A stretch of DNA of 64,000 bases from Hydrotalea sp. (GCA_022402565.1 JAKRSC010000021.1:63595-127594); one strand, 5' to 3'; positions 7,797 to 16,796 are shown, counted from the stretch's first letter. The notes: generated by a model from the letters alone, not told the origin. Translations and numbers: made by a program.

Positions 7797-9089
7797 TTAA
7801 CCCATCGTTCTAGTAAGTAAAGCTGCTCTTTCATCCTCTTTAAAATGTTTTATCGTAAACCAGCCAGTAAATAATAATGCAAACAAATGGTAACCAATTA
7901 AAACATAGCAAATTGAGGGGAAAAACTGTTCTGCACCAAACCAATCGCTTTGTATTAGAATAAATGCAAAAGCCAACAGAGCTCTAAGTGCCTCTAAAAA
8001 AATCGCTGAATTATTTCGATCCATTAGGTCGGTATAAGCATACACTCCTATAAAAACAAACAAGCCATACCAATAAATATAAGTTGGATTTAGACTGTTG
8101 ATGTAAGCAATATTCGCAAACAAATAGCTAATGTATAGAAGGGTTGATAAGATTTGTATCCAACTCCAAATTTGCAACCCATTACTTGCCTTAGGATTGT
8201 ATTTCTCAAAATGATATACATCTTCAATTTTATATACAGGATACTTTTGAGCCACATCTTCAGGACGCCAACCTGTTGGCATAAACCATATTCGAATTTT
8301 ATCTTTCCAACTTTTAGTTCTAATCGCATCTTTGATCAACAACCATGCATGCTGAAAATTTATCTTAATCGGATTCCAAGTGGCTGCAGGTCGAGTAATA
8401 CCGTAAACGGGTGGCACATCCTTCAATTCTTCCTGAAATGTTCCAAATAGTTTATCCCAAATAATAAATATTTGAGCATAGTTTTTATCCATGTATTGCG
8501 GATTAATTGCATGGTGTACACGATGATGAGAAGGCGTTACAATAACATGCTCCAACCACCCCATTTTATCGATATGTCTGGTATGGTACCAAAACTGAGC
8601 AAACAAATGAAGTGGGCCAACTACAGCAATGACTTGCTCAGGCACCCCTAACAATGCGGCAGGCAATAAGAAAAATGTGAAAATGCGAAAGAAAACTGAA
8701 ATGCTTTGACGCAACGCACAAGCCAAATTAAACTCTTCACTACTATGATGAACAATATGATTATTCCATAAAATATTATACTCATGCGCTAAGCGATGTA
8801 TCCAATAACCAGCAAAATCAAGCGCTATGAATGCTACCACAAAATTTACCCAGCTATCTGCCACTTTTGAAACCGATAAATGCTCTACCATCCAACCATA
8901 ACTAATAATGGCAACACTCATTCCCAACACATCTTTCGTAACATTTGTAATTCCAGAACTTAAACTAGAAATCATATCCATATTACGAACGGTGTCGAAT
9001 CCTTTCCATACTCCATATAATTTCTCTAATAAAACCAACAACAAGAAGGCTGGCATTGCAATCAATAAAATTTTTCCATAAGTCTCCAT
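7797..9089 (-). CDS. Sterol desaturase / fatty acid hydroxylase family membrane di-iron enzyme
   Basis: 430 residues with several transmembrane helices. The eight-histidine di-iron motifs are present: HRLAH, then HNHIVHHSSE, then HHRVHH. This is the fatty acid hydroxylase superfamily (PF04116). The extra membrane helices after the catalytic domain and the HHAINPQYMDKNYA stretch resemble alkylglycerol monooxygenase-like members. It probably oxidises a lipid in the cytoplasmic membrane; the substrate is not determined by the sequence. It ends 40 bases upstream of argF' on the same strand. A TATATTTG promoter box lies about 20 bases before the start. Confidence 0.85.
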   Translation of the reverse strand: METYGKILLIAMPAFLLLVLLEKLYGVWKGFDTVRNMDMISSLSSGITNVTKDVLGMSVAIISYGWMVEHLSVSKVADSWVNFVVAFIALDFAGYWIHRLAHEYNILWNNHIVHHSSEEFNLACALRQSISVFFRIFTFFLLPAALLGVPEQVIAVVGPLHLFAQFWYHTRHIDKMGWLEHVIVTPSHHRVHHAINPQYMDKNYAQIFIIWDKLFGTFQEELKDVPPVYGITRPAATWNPIKINFQHAWLLIKDAIRTKSWKDKIRIWFMPTGWRPEDVAQKYPVYKIEDVYHFEKYNPKASNGLQIWSWIQILSTLLYISYLFANIAYINSLNPTYIYWYGLFVFIGVYAYTDLMDRNNSAIFLEALRALLAFAFILIQSDWFGAEQFFPSICYVLIGYHLFALLFTGWFTIKHFKEDERAALLTRTMG

Positions 9090-9108
9090 AAGGGTATTCT
9101 CTTCGTTT

Positions 9109-9116
9109 CAAATATA
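9109..9116 (-). promoter_or_regulatory. Bacteroidota -7 box (TATATTTG) for the hydroxylase gene
   Basis: TATATTTG on the minus strand matches the TAnnTTTG consensus and lies about 20 bases before the ATG. No good TTG -33 element is seen. Confidence 0.45.
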
Positions 9117-9137
9117 CAAAAACTGAATTGCTGAAAA

Positions 9138-10154
9138 CTAGGGCGCAGTAATTCTAACAACCAATTTTCCAAACTGTTTTCCTGAGGCCATTTCATCCAT
9201 AGCTGACTGAATATTTTTCAAATCATACACCTCATGAATAACAGGCTGAATTTGGTGATCTTCGAATAAGTGTAGCATTTCTTGAAAAGAAGTGGGTGAA
9301 CCCATGGTAGTTCCAAAAATGGAGAGCTGCTTCCAAAATATTTTCTGAGGATTTAGGCTGCCTATTGCTCCTTGGGTGCCTCCAAAAAATACAATTCTAC
9401 CTCCGGGATTAGCTAAGTCTACAAAGTTTTTAAACCCTTCTCCCGCAGCACTATCAACAATCACATCAAATCCCTCTACAGCGCTTTGAAATAACTTATG
9501 CCAGCCTGAAATTGTATAATTCACACCTAATTTTGCACCTAATTTGACTGCCTTCTCAATCTTTTCGTCATTGCTACTGGTCACATATACTTCTGCGCCA
9601 ACTGCAACCGCCATCTGTAACATCAGCAAAGCTACACCGCCACCAATGCCTGTAATTAAAACCTTACTTCCTTTATGAACTCCCCCTTTTAAAAACAAGG
9701 CTCTATGGCCGGTTAAACCTGCCAATGGAATAGCTGCCGCTTGCTCCCAGCTCATATACACCGGCTTAAGATGAATTTGACTCTCTGGAACAACTACATA
9801 CTCGGCAAAACTGCCATCTTGGGGTAAGCCCAAAATCTGAAAATCACGACTATGGGTCTCTTCTCGATCGCCCCAATAGAAACCCGGATTAACAACTACT
9901 TCCTTACCAATCCAATGTTCATTGGCAGATGAACCAACTGAATGAACAATACCTGAACAATCACTTCCTAAAATAATGGGATAGCGCAAACCTGCATACA
10001 TTCCTTTTTGTATCCAAACATCCCGATGATTGAGTGCTGCTGCTTTAACACGAATAAGCACTTCATCTTTACCTGGCTGAGGTGTTGGCACTTCCTGCAA
10101 TACCAATGGCTGGTCCACATCTTTACAAACGGCTGCAATCATAATTGTATTCAT
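9138..10154 (-). CDS. Zinc-type alcohol dehydrogenase / quinone oxidoreductase family (MDR)
   Basis: 338 residues. It is a medium-chain dehydrogenase/reductase. The N-terminal GroES-like domain contains LNHRDVWIQKG and GSDCSGIVHSVG, and the Rossmann domain has the NAD(P) motif GIGGGVALLMLQ. The structural-zinc four-cysteine lobe is absent, which points to a quinone-oxidoreductase or acryloyl-CoA-reductase-like member. An upstream in-frame start at 10172 falls inside the terminator hairpin of the thiolase gene, so I start at the ATG at 10154; the ATG at 10142 (MIAAV) is also possible. It follows a thiolase gene on the same strand. The substrate is unknown. Confidence 0.8.
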   Translation of the reverse strand: MNTIMIAAVCKDVDQPLVLQEVPTPQPGKDEVLIRVKAAALNHRDVWIQKGMYAGLRYPIILGSDCSGIVHSVGSSANEHWIGKEVVVNPGFYWGDREETHSRDFQILGLPQDGSFAEYVVVPESQIHLKPVYMSWEQAAAIPLAGLTGHRALFLKGGVHKGSKVLITGIGGGVALLMLQMAVAVGAEVYVTSSNDEKIEKAVKLGAKLGVNYTISGWHKLFQSAVEGFDVIVDSAAGEGFKNFVDLANPGGRIVFFGGTQGAIGSLNPQKIFWKQLSIFGTTMGSPTSFQEMLHLFEDHQIQPVIHEVYDLKNIQSAMDEMASGKQFGKLVVRITAP

Positions 10155-10155
10155 T

Positions 10156-10184
10156 AAAAAAGAGTCCCACAAATGCGGGACTCT
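10156..10184 (-). terminator. Intrinsic terminator after the thiolase gene
   Basis: A perfect 8-bp stem (AGAGTCCC/GGGACTCT) with an 8-base loop, followed on the minus strand by a run of T. It sits 20 bases downstream of the thiolase stop and ends just before the oxidoreductase start. Confidence 0.85.
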
Positions 10185-10203
10185 CTAAAATAACAATAAT
10201 TCC

Positions 10204-11382
10204 TTAGTCAATGTTTTCTATAATTCCGGCAATTCCCTGGCCACCACCCACACAGGCAGTTACCATGCCGTACTTTTTCTTGAGTCGCTTCATATCATGC
10301 AAAATCTGCACGGTTAATTTACATCCTGTACAACCCAATGGGTGACCGAGTGCAATAGCTCCTCCATTGATGTTCACGATATCTGGGTTTAAATTTAATT
10401 CACGGATAACTGCCAATGCTTGCGATGCAAAAGCCTCGTTTAATTCAATTAAATCAATATCTCCTAACTGCATATTTGCTTGCTTTAAAACCTTTGGTAC
10501 AGCAGCAACAGGACCAATGCCCATAATGCGAGGATGAACACCAGCGCTTGCACAATTCACCAAACGACCAATTGGACGAAGGCCTAATTCAACAACCATT
10601 CTTTCACTCATAACCATCACAAAAGCCGCACCATCACTGGTTTGAGAGCTATTACCCGCTGTTACAGTTCCTTTTGTAGAAAAGGCGGGCTTCAATTTAG
10701 CTAACCCTTCCACAGTGGTATCAATACGCAACCCTTCATCGGTATCCACTACATAAGAGCGTACAGCTTTTTTGCCTTTTTCATTTAAGTAAGTTTGCTC
10801 TACTGTAATAGGCAATATTCCAGCTTTAAAATATCCTTCCTGTATTGCAACTGCTGCCTTTCGATGTGAATGATAAGCAAATTCATCTTGCTCCTCACGG
10901 CTCACCTTAAATTCATTGGCAACAGCCTCAGCAGTTAAGCCCATACTCAAGTAATAATCTGGTTCTTGAGAGGCAATACTATATGCGGGAACGGTTTTCC
11001 AACCGGCAGTCGGAACCAAGCTCATACTCTCTGTTCCGCCAGCCACTATACACTCAGCCATTCCACTTCTAATTTTTGCAGTAGCCATTGCTATAGCTTC
11101 TAATCCACTTGCACAATATCTGTTAATGGTAATCCCTGCTACATCAATACCTAATGCTCTTGCGGCAATTGGACGGGCAAACTGCAAGCCTTGCTCCGCT
11201 TCAGGCACTGCATTACCAACAATTACATCATCTACGCGAGAAGGATCTAGTTGTGGCACAGAAGCCGCCAATCCTTTAATTACTTCAATAGCCAAATCAT
11301 CTGGCCTGAAAAAACGAAATCCACCTTTTTTACTTTTGGCAACAGCAGTTCTAAATCCTGCTACAATATATGCTTCTTGCAT
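10204..11382 (-). CDS. Acetyl-CoA acyltransferase (thiolase)
   Basis: 392 residues. It catalyses thiolytic cleavage of 3-ketoacyl-CoA in fatty acid beta-oxidation, or the reverse condensation. The nucleophilic cysteine is Cys90 in NRYCASGLEA. The catalytic histidine is in NGGAIALGHPLGCTG, and the second cysteine is in CVGGGQG near the C-terminus. The length is normal for FadA-type thiolases. The start at 11382 (MQEAYIVAG) is preferred to 11403, because a TACATTTG promoter box occupies 11401-11408. No fadB-like partner is adjacent, so the specific chain-length role is open. Confidence 0.92.
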   Translation of the reverse strand: MQEAYIVAGFRTAVAKSKKGGFRFFRPDDLAIEVIKGLAASVPQLDPSRVDDVIVGNAVPEAEQGLQFARPIAARALGIDVAGITINRYCASGLEAIAMATAKIRSGMAECIVAGGTESMSLVPTAGWKTVPAYSIASQEPDYYLSMGLTAEAVANEFKVSREEQDEFAYHSHRKAAVAIQEGYFKAGILPITVEQTYLNEKGKKAVRSYVVDTDEGLRIDTTVEGLAKLKPAFSTKGTVTAGNSSQTSDGAAFVMVMSERMVVELGLRPIGRLVNCASAGVHPRIMGIGPVAAVPKVLKQANMQLGDIDLIELNEAFASQALAVIRELNLNPDIVNINGGAIALGHPLGCTGCKLTVQILHDMKRLKKKYGMVTACVGGGQGIAGIIENID

Positions 11383-11400
11383 GGCAATCAGATTTACAAC

Positions 11401-11408
11401 CAAATGTA
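11401..11408 (-). promoter_or_regulatory. Bacteroidota -7 box (TACATTTG) for the thiolase gene
   Basis: A minus-strand TACATTTG 18 bases before the ATG at 11382. It overlaps the upstream in-frame start at 11403 and so argues against that start. Confidence 0.5.
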
Positions 11409-11462
11409 AGGGGAAAAAATGAAAATGGTTGCATCAACAACTATTTTTAGCATTTTGGAAAT

Positions 11463-11490
11463 AAAAAAGGGCACCAAATAAGTGCCCTTT
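11463..11490 (-). terminator. Intrinsic terminator after icd
   Basis: A 9-bp stem (AAAGGGCAC/GTGCCCTTT) with a 7-base loop, followed on the minus strand by a T run. It is 19 bases downstream of the isocitrate dehydrogenase stop. Confidence 0.85.
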
Positions 11491-11509
11491 CAATAAATGT
11501 TTGAAAATT

Positions 11510-12964
11510 TTATTGCCCTTGCGCCAATGAATAAGCTTTTTTATCGCCCCACATGTTCAACAACTCCAAAGAGCAAACCTTAAAATCCTTCATACTGCGC
11601 TTATACAATTCCATGATATCAATTTGAGTAACTGGTTCTTCACCAATACTTTCAAACCTGCAGCGATACTGGTTAATCAAATTGGTATAGACACTTCCTT
11701 TTGGCCAAACTTGTGTACCACGATTACTTATGGTAACTAATTTGAACAAATCGCCTGTATGTTGAAGTAACTTATCTGCTACTGCATTAGGTTGTTCAGC
11801 ACTTTCAATAAACAAATCAACCCCAACAATCTTTTCTTCCTCTTTTTCCTGAGTCATAATAAGAGGATTTTGCTCAAGTTTAAAATGGGTTGGAGTCATT
11901 GGAAGATCTGGAATAACAGGACGAGGATTGTGGTCAGGTAGCTTTCCAAGATTTTTAATAATTGCTTCTGCAAAATCAGTTGTATTTACAGATGGAGTTG
12001 ATTTATCTCCAAAATCGCCTGTATGAACGCCAGACTCTAATGTGTATAACAATGCATTTTCAATATTGGCAGCCGCAGTCATCAATCCAAGGTGACGCAA
12101 CATACCAACACCACTTAACAACAATGCAGTTGGGTTTGCAATATTTTTACCAGTAATGTCTGGAGCTGTTCCGTGTACTGCTTCAAAAATTGAAATATGG
12201 TCTCCAATATTTGCACTTGGCGCAAAGCCTAATCCGCCTACCAAACCGGCACATAAATCGCTTACTATATCTCCTTGTAAATTGGTTAATACTACCACAT
12301 CAAATTCATGCGGACGGCTAACCAACTTCATACATAAATCATCTACAATAACATCGTCTGCTTTCAACTCTGGATAGTCTTTGGCTACCTCATAAAATAC
12401 TTCCAAAAACAAGCCATCCGTAATTTTCATGATATTGGCTTTGTGTCCGCATGTAATTCTGCGAGCACCCTTTTTCTTTGCCATTTCAAAAGCATACTTA
12501 ATCACTTGCATGCTACCAGGACGGGTAATAAAGCGGCGACTCAACGCAACATCATGCGTAAGCATATGCTCAATACCACCATAGGTATCTTCAATATTTT
12601 CACGAACAATGGTTAAATCAATTGGAATGCCTGCCTTACTAAATACAGTTTCTACACCATGTAAAGTTTGGAAAGTACGCTTATTTGCATAAGTGTTCCA
12701 TGTTTTACGGGCTGTTACATTCACACTCTTTACACCTTTACCTTTCGGTGTTTCCATTGGACCTTTGAATAAAATACCAAGGTCTTCAATGGTTTGTTGT
12801 GCTTCAGGTGTCATTCCATTGCTATACCCTTTATCAAACACCCACTTACCCATTTCTACAACTTCATACTGAAGTGGAACTTTAGCAGCTTCAAAAATCT
12901 TTAGAACGGCATCCATAATCTCCGGGCCAATTCCATCTCCCTTGGCTACAGCAATTTTTTTCAT
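11510..12964 (-). CDS. icd: Isocitrate dehydrogenase (NADP-type, Thermus-like long form)
   Basis: 484 residues. It oxidises isocitrate to 2-oxoglutarate in the TCA cycle. The isocitrate/isopropylmalate dehydrogenase fold is shown by KGDGIGPEIM at the start, TIVRENIEDTYGGIEH, the metal-binding aspartates in LQGDIVSDLCAG, and EAVHGTAPDITGKNIANP for the cofactor. A C-terminal extension of about 150 residues (from about 335) resembles that of the roughly 496-residue Thermus thermophilus enzyme rather than the E. coli enzyme. NADP specificity follows from the family and was not tested here. The gene is monocistronic, with its own promoter box and terminator. Confidence 0.9.
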   Translation of the reverse strand: MKKIAVAKGDGIGPEIMDAVLKIFEAAKVPLQYEVVEMGKWVFDKGYSNGMTPEAQQTIEDLGILFKGPMETPKGKGVKSVNVTARKTWNTYANKRTFQTLHGVETVFSKAGIPIDLTIVRENIEDTYGGIEHMLTHDVALSRRFITRPGSMQVIKYAFEMAKKKGARRITCGHKANIMKITDGLFLEVFYEVAKDYPELKADDVIVDDLCMKLVSRPHEFDVVVLTNLQGDIVSDLCAGLVGGLGFAPSANIGDHISIFEAVHGTAPDITGKNIANPTALLLSGVGMLRHLGLMTAAANIENALLYTLESGVHTGDFGDKSTPSVNTTDFAEAIIKNLGKLPDHNPRPVIPDLPMTPTHFKLEQNPLIMTQEKEEEKIVGVDLFIESAEQPNAVADKLLQHTGDLFKLVTISNRGTQVWPKGSVYTNLINQYRCRFESIGEEPVTQIDIMELYKRSMKDFKVCSLELLNMWGDKKAYSLAQGQ

Positions 12965-12985
12965 ATGTGTCTTTTAAAATTGCCG

Positions 12986-12993
12986 CAAAAATA
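12986..12993 (-). promoter_or_regulatory. Bacteroidota -7 box (TATTTTTG) for icd
   Basis: A minus-strand TATTTTTG 21 bases before the icd ATG. The -33 element is not convincing. Confidence 0.45.
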
Positions 12994-13077
12994 GGCATTG
13001 AAGCTATTGAATGCTGTTAAATTGCTAAAGTTCTCATACACAGAAGCTATATGACTTTAATAGGCCAAAAGAACAAC

Positions 13078-13085
13078 TACTTTTG
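13078..13085 (+). promoter_or_regulatory. Bacteroidota -7 box (TACTTTTG) for the gldB-like gene
   Basis: TACTTTTG lies 5 bases before the ATG at 13091, so the transcript would be nearly leaderless. No clear -33 TTG is present. Confidence 0.4.
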
Positions 13086-13090
13086 CCAAT

Positions 13091-14104
13091 ATGAAGAATG
13101 TTTGCTTAATTATTATTGTTGCTTCTAGCTTATTAATATGGGGCTGCGTAAGCAAAAAGGATACTCCCAATGTGTCTCATATTCAAGTAAATACAAAATT
13201 CGTTCGCTATGACAGCCAATTTTTTAGCATAGATACCACTAATGTAGAGGCTGAATTAGATCGACTTTTTAATAATAACCCTGCATTTACCCGAGATTAT
13301 TTGTACCAAATTTTAGCATTACCTCCTCAGCCAGATTCAGTCCCCCCACAGGTGAAAAGATTCATTCGAACTTACAAATCTGTTTTTGAGGATGCACAAA
13401 AATTGTATAGCAAGTTCGACCCCTTACAAAAAGATCTTACTAAGTGTTTACAATATGCCAAATTCTACTTCCCTGAACAGCAGTTACCTCAAGATATCAC
13501 GCTGTTTATAGGACCCATCAACAGTTTTGCCAATGTAGTTACTGAAACTGGTTTGGGGATTGGACTGCAACTGTATTTAGGAGCGAGCCATCCTTTGTAT
13601 TTAACTGAAGAAGGACAAATGCTATACCCGCAATTCATTTCAAGAAAATTCACGCAGGAATATCTTCTCATAAATACCATGCAAAGCATGTTGGAAGACT
13701 GGTTTCCGCCCATGCCACCAGGCAAACCTCTGATAGCTCAAATGATTGAAATTGGGAAAAGGAAATATGTACTTAGCAAACTCTTTCCAAACAAAGCAGA
13801 CAGTTTGGTTTTGGGATATACCGATAATCAAATGAAAGGATGTTTAAAAAGTGAAGCATTTATTTGGGCTTTTTTTGCTCAAAACAACTTACTGTTTGAA
13901 ACTCAACCTGCTCTAATTCAAGAGTTTGTTTCTGATGGACCCAATACCGCAGCCATTAGTTTAGATGCACCCGGGAATATTGGAGCCTTTACAGGGTTAG
14001 CCATTGTAAGAAAGTGGATGGATAAAAACAAAAACAGCTCGTTAACCGAGCTGATGAAAAAAGATCCATTACGTTTATTTGAAGAAGCTAAGTACAAGCC
14101 TTAA
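13091..14104 (+). CDS. GldB-like gliding motility lipoprotein
   Basis: 337 residues. A lipoprotein signal peptide ends in LLIWGC, with the lipidated cysteine at residue 19. The mature protein follows the pattern of GldB, an essential gliding/type IX-associated lipoprotein in Flavobacterium: an N-terminal FFSIDTTNVEAEL, a central block with GIGLQLYLG, then IEIGKRKYVL, LGYTDNQM and the C-terminal PGNIGAFTGLAIVRKWM. The match is to the family pattern, not a computed alignment. Many Chitinophagia keep GldB even when gliding is not obvious. It is convergent with apaG, and the two stop codons overlap by 4 bases. Confidence 0.75.
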   Translation: MKNVCLIIIVASSLLIWGCVSKKDTPNVSHIQVNTKFVRYDSQFFSIDTTNVEAELDRLFNNNPAFTRDYLYQILALPPQPDSVPPQVKRFIRTYKSVFEDAQKLYSKFDPLQKDLTKCLQYAKFYFPEQQLPQDITLFIGPINSFANVVTETGLGIGLQLYLGASHPLYLTEEGQMLYPQFISRKFTQEYLLINTMQSMLEDWFPPMPPGKPLIAQMIEIGKRKYVLSKLFPNKADSLVLGYTDNQMKGCLKSEAFIWAFFAQNNLLFETQPALIQEFVSDGPNTAAISLDAPGNIGAFTGLAIVRKWMDKNKNSSLTELMKKDPLRLFEEAKYKP

Positions 14105-14487
14105 TTCAACTTAATTGGTACAATTAAATCGAATGCAGGTATTTTAACTTTAAATTCCCTCATTGTGTCTAAGTCTTGCATGGTATAACTTCCAGACATT
14201 TTTCCTATCTCTGTCTTCAAGTTACAGCCACTGACATATTGGTAATGTTCACCAGGCGCTATTACGGGCTGCATACCTACTACCCCTTCACCCTCAACTT
14301 CTCTATAATCTGTATTGCTATCAAATATTTGCCAATGACGGCGTAGCAATTTCACAGTGAATGAATTATGGTTCTCAATAGTAATGCGATAAGCGAACAT
14401 GAACTCGCCTGCCATAGGATTGCTATAGTCATTTTGATAAAATGTTTCTACGCTGATCTCAACCCCTTCTGAAATTTTGGATACCAT
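14101..14487 (-). CDS. apaG: ApaG domain protein
   Basis: 128 residues, the usual length for ApaG. The family features are a fibronectin-like beta fold with FMFAYRITIENH, LLRRHWQIFDSN, GVVGMQPVIAPGEHYQYVSG and the C-terminal GSYTMQD. ApaG was linked to divalent-cation (Co/Mg) tolerance and to Ap4A metabolism in enterobacteria; its molecular role is still uncertain. It stands alone, 80 bases downstream of the HIT protein gene on the same strand, and its stop overlaps the stop of the convergent gldB-like gene. Confidence 0.9.
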   Translation of the reverse strand: MVSKISEGVEISVETFYQNDYSNPMAGEFMFAYRITIENHNSFTVKLLRRHWQIFDSNTDYREVEGEGVVGMQPVIAPGEHYQYVSGCNLKTEIGKMSGSYTMQDLDTMREFKVKIPAFDLIVPIKLN

Positions 14488-14567
14488 AGCCTCGCGTTTG
14501 GTTGAAGGTATGAAAGTTTAAGATTTCACACAATTAGTTCAACAAAATTTTCACAAAAAGGTTCCAA

Positions 14568-14960
14568 TTAAGACAAATGAGCAAGAATTTGCTCCTGAAC
14601 TATACGCAATTCCTCCTGTGAGGGCTTCGACTTTCTTGAGAGAATATGCATATCGGCTAGTCCTTTCATAGGAAGCAAGTGAATATGCGCATGTGGCACT
14701 TCAAAGCCAACGGTCATAATGTTCACTCGATCGCATGGAAATGCGGCTCTAATTGCATTGGCTATTGGCTTTGCAAAAGGCAAAATGCCCGACAAATAAT
14801 CATCGGGCAAATCAAAAATTCTATCTTCTTCAATCTTAGGAATGACCAAAGTATGTCCTGGAGCGCAAGGAAAAATGTCTAGAAATGCCAAAAACCGCTC
14901 AGATTCGGCAATTTTATAGCAAGGAATTTCACCTGAAATAATTTTTGAAAACAAGGTCAT
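14568..14960 (-). CDS. HIT family nucleotide-binding hydrolase
   Basis: 130 residues. The histidine triad HAHIHLLP (residues about 90-97) is the nucleotidyl-binding active site. The N-terminus FSKIISGEIPCYKIAE and the segment PGHTLVIPK are typical of HINT-like purine nucleoside phosphoramidases. It starts 1 base after the greA stop, so the two are co-transcribed and probably translationally coupled. Confidence 0.93.
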   Translation of the reverse strand: MTLFSKIISGEIPCYKIAESERFLAFLDIFPCAPGHTLVIPKIEEDRIFDLPDDYLSGILPFAKPIANAIRAAFPCDRVNIMTVGFEVPHAHIHLLPMKGLADMHILSRKSKPSQEELRIVQEQILAHLS

Positions 14961-14961
14961 T

Positions 14962-15435
14962 CTAAATAGTTATGTTGTCTACACTAAACTTTAACACACC
15001 ATTAGGAGCGTGCACTTCCGCAATTTCGCCCACCTGCTTCCCAATTAAACCCTTCCCAATAGGTGATGAGGCTGAAATCTTACCCGCTTTTAAGTCGGCT
15101 TCTTTCTCACCTACAATTTGATAGGTAACGGTTTTCTTAGTAGAAACATTTGTAATGGTTACTTTAGTTAAAATAGCAACACGACTGGTGTCAATTGTAC
15201 TAGTGTCCACAATTTTTGCAGTTGCAATTTGACCTTCCAATAATTTAATACGAGCTTCTAACATGCCCTGAGCTTCTTTAGCAGCGTCGTATTCAGCATT
15301 TTCTCTCAAATCGCCTTTCTCCCTAGCTTCAGCAATTGCTCTAGAAGCTGCAGGACGATCCACCGTTTTCATGCGATGCAGTTCTTCCTTCATTTTTTCG
15401 AAGGTCTCCTGTGTTACATACAAAACTTCACTCAT
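14962..15435 (-). CDS. greA: Transcription elongation factor GreA
   Basis: 157 residues. GreA reactivates backtracked RNA polymerase by stimulating transcript cleavage. The N-terminal coiled coil contains the tip sequence EAREKGDLRENAEYDAAKEAQG with the acidic catalytic residues. The C-terminal domain ends with the conserved ISASSPIGKGLIGK. It is first in an operon with the HIT gene. A terminator-like hairpin with a T tract lies in its leader, which suggests attenuation. Confidence 0.95.
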   Translation of the reverse strand: MSEVLYVTQETFEKMKEELHRMKTVDRPAASRAIAEAREKGDLRENAEYDAAKEAQGMLEARIKLLEGQIATAKIVDTSTIDTSRVAILTKVTITNVSTKKTVTYQIVGEKEADLKAGKISASSPIGKGLIGKQVGEIAEVHAPNGVLKFSVDNITI

Positions 15436-15457
15436 AGCCTTTCTCGTTTAGGTATAG

Positions 15458-15494
15458 AAAAAAAATACAACGCCACAACCAATGTGCGGCGTTG
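15458..15494 (-). terminator. Terminator-like hairpin in the greA leader
   Basis: On the minus strand, CAACGCC and GGCGTTG arms enclose a further paired CA/TG step and a short loop. They are followed by a run of eight T and then, 22 bases later, the greA ATG. Position and shape are those of an intrinsic terminator upstream of a coding region, so it may act as an attenuator. It could also end a rightward transcript, but there is none here, because kbl starts 106 bases further right and runs away. Confidence 0.5.
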
Positions 15495-15552
15495 CATAAA
15501 GTACGAAGATAGAAAATTTTTGAAAAAAAATAGTTTTTGCCAATTGATATCC

Positions 15553-15580
15553 TTGCCGGTTCTACCATTCCCTACCTTTG
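15553..15580 (+). promoter_or_regulatory. Promoter of kbl (TTG-N17-TACCTTTG)
   Basis: TTG at 15553-15555 and TACCTTTG at 15573-15580 with 17 bases between them match the Bacteroidota -33/-7 consensus. The ATG of kbl is 19 bases downstream. Confidence 0.7.
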
Positions 15581-15599
15581 CCACCACAAAGCTTGAACT

Positions 15600-16787
15600 A
15601 TGAATGAAAAATTCGTATCCCGCATTGAAGCGGAATTGAAAGAAATTGACTCTGCAGGACTTTTTAAGAAGGAACGTATTATTTCGAGTGAACAAGGACC
15701 AGAAATTACGGTGCAGAGCAAACAAGTACTTAACTTTTGCGCTAATAACTACCTTGGTTTATCGGCTCACCCCGATGTAATAAAAGCAGCTCACAACGCT
15801 ATTGATACACATGGTTATGGCATGAGCAGTGTGCGATTTATTTGCGGCACGCAAGACATCCACAAAACACTTGAAGAAAAAATTGCTTCATTCTTAGGTA
15901 CAGAGGATACTATATTATATGCCGCAGCTTTCGATGCGAATGGAGGAGTTTTTGAACCATTGTTTAATGAAGAAGATGCTATCATTAGCGATGCGCTCAA
16001 TCATGCAAGTATTATTGATGGCGTTCGACTTTGTAAAGCACAACGTTTCCGCTATGAGCATAATAATATGGCTGATTTGGAGGCTAAATTGAAAGAAGCC
16101 GCTCACTGCAGAAGCAGAATTATTGTAACCGATGGCAGCTTTAGCATGGATGGAACCATTGCTCAGCTAGATAAAATTTGTGACCTAGCAGATCAATACG
16201 ATGCTATTGTCATGATTGATGAATGTCATTCTTCAGGCTTCCTTGGCAAAACCGGAAGAGGAACACATGAGCACAGAGGAGTCATGGGAAGAGTGGATAT
16301 TATAACAGGTACATTAGGGAAAGCTTTGGGTGGCGCAAGTGGTGGATTTACAAGTGGAAGGAAACCCATTATTGAAATGCTTCGTCAAAGGTCTCGTCCT
16401 TACTTGTTTTCTAATACACTCGCTCCTTCAATAGTTGGAGCTAGTATTGCTGTTTTAGATATGCTCAGCAGTACTACTCATTTGCGCGACCAGTTGGAAT
16501 TCAACACCAAATACTTCAGAGAAAACATGACGGCAGCTGGGTTTGATATAAAACCAGGAGAACACCCCATAGTTCCTATAATGTTGTACGATGCAGTTAT
16601 TGCTCAAAAGTTTGCAGCTGCATTGTTAGAGGAAGGCGTATATGTAATTGGATTCTTCTATCCGGTTGTTCCAAAAGGACAAGCCAGAATTCGTGTGCAA
16701 TTGAGTGCCGCACATACCAAAGATCACCTCGATAGAGCCATTGCCGCATTCACCAAAGTAGGTAAAGCTTTGCAAGTGATTGCTTAA
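15600..16787 (+). CDS. kbl: Glycine C-acetyltransferase (2-amino-3-ketobutyrate CoA ligase)
   Basis: 395 residues, full length. It is a PLP-dependent alpha-oxoamine synthase that cleaves 2-amino-3-ketobutyrate with CoA into glycine and acetyl-CoA in threonine breakdown. Visible features are FCANNYLGLSAHP, GYGMSSVRFICGTQDIHK, the PLP aspartate region MIDECHSSGFLG, and the Schiff-base lysine in TGTLGKALGGASGG. The substrate-contact pattern around SVRFICGTQ fits KBL rather than 8-amino-7-oxononanoate synthase. It has its own promoter and a strong terminator. No threonine dehydrogenase gene is adjacent. Confidence 0.93.
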   Translation: MNEKFVSRIEAELKEIDSAGLFKKERIISSEQGPEITVQSKQVLNFCANNYLGLSAHPDVIKAAHNAIDTHGYGMSSVRFICGTQDIHKTLEEKIASFLGTEDTILYAAAFDANGGVFEPLFNEEDAIISDALNHASIIDGVRLCKAQRFRYEHNNMADLEAKLKEAAHCRSRIIVTDGSFSMDGTIAQLDKICDLADQYDAIVMIDECHSSGFLGKTGRGTHEHRGVMGRVDIITGTLGKALGGASGGFTSGRKPIIEMLRQRSRPYLFSNTLAPSIVGASIAVLDMLSSTTHLRDQLEFNTKYFRENMTAAGFDIKPGEHPIVPIMLYDAVIAQKFAAALLEEGVYVIGFFYPVVPKGQARIRVQLSAAHTKDHLDRAIAAFTKVGKALQVIA

Positions 16788-16796
16788 CATAGCTTT

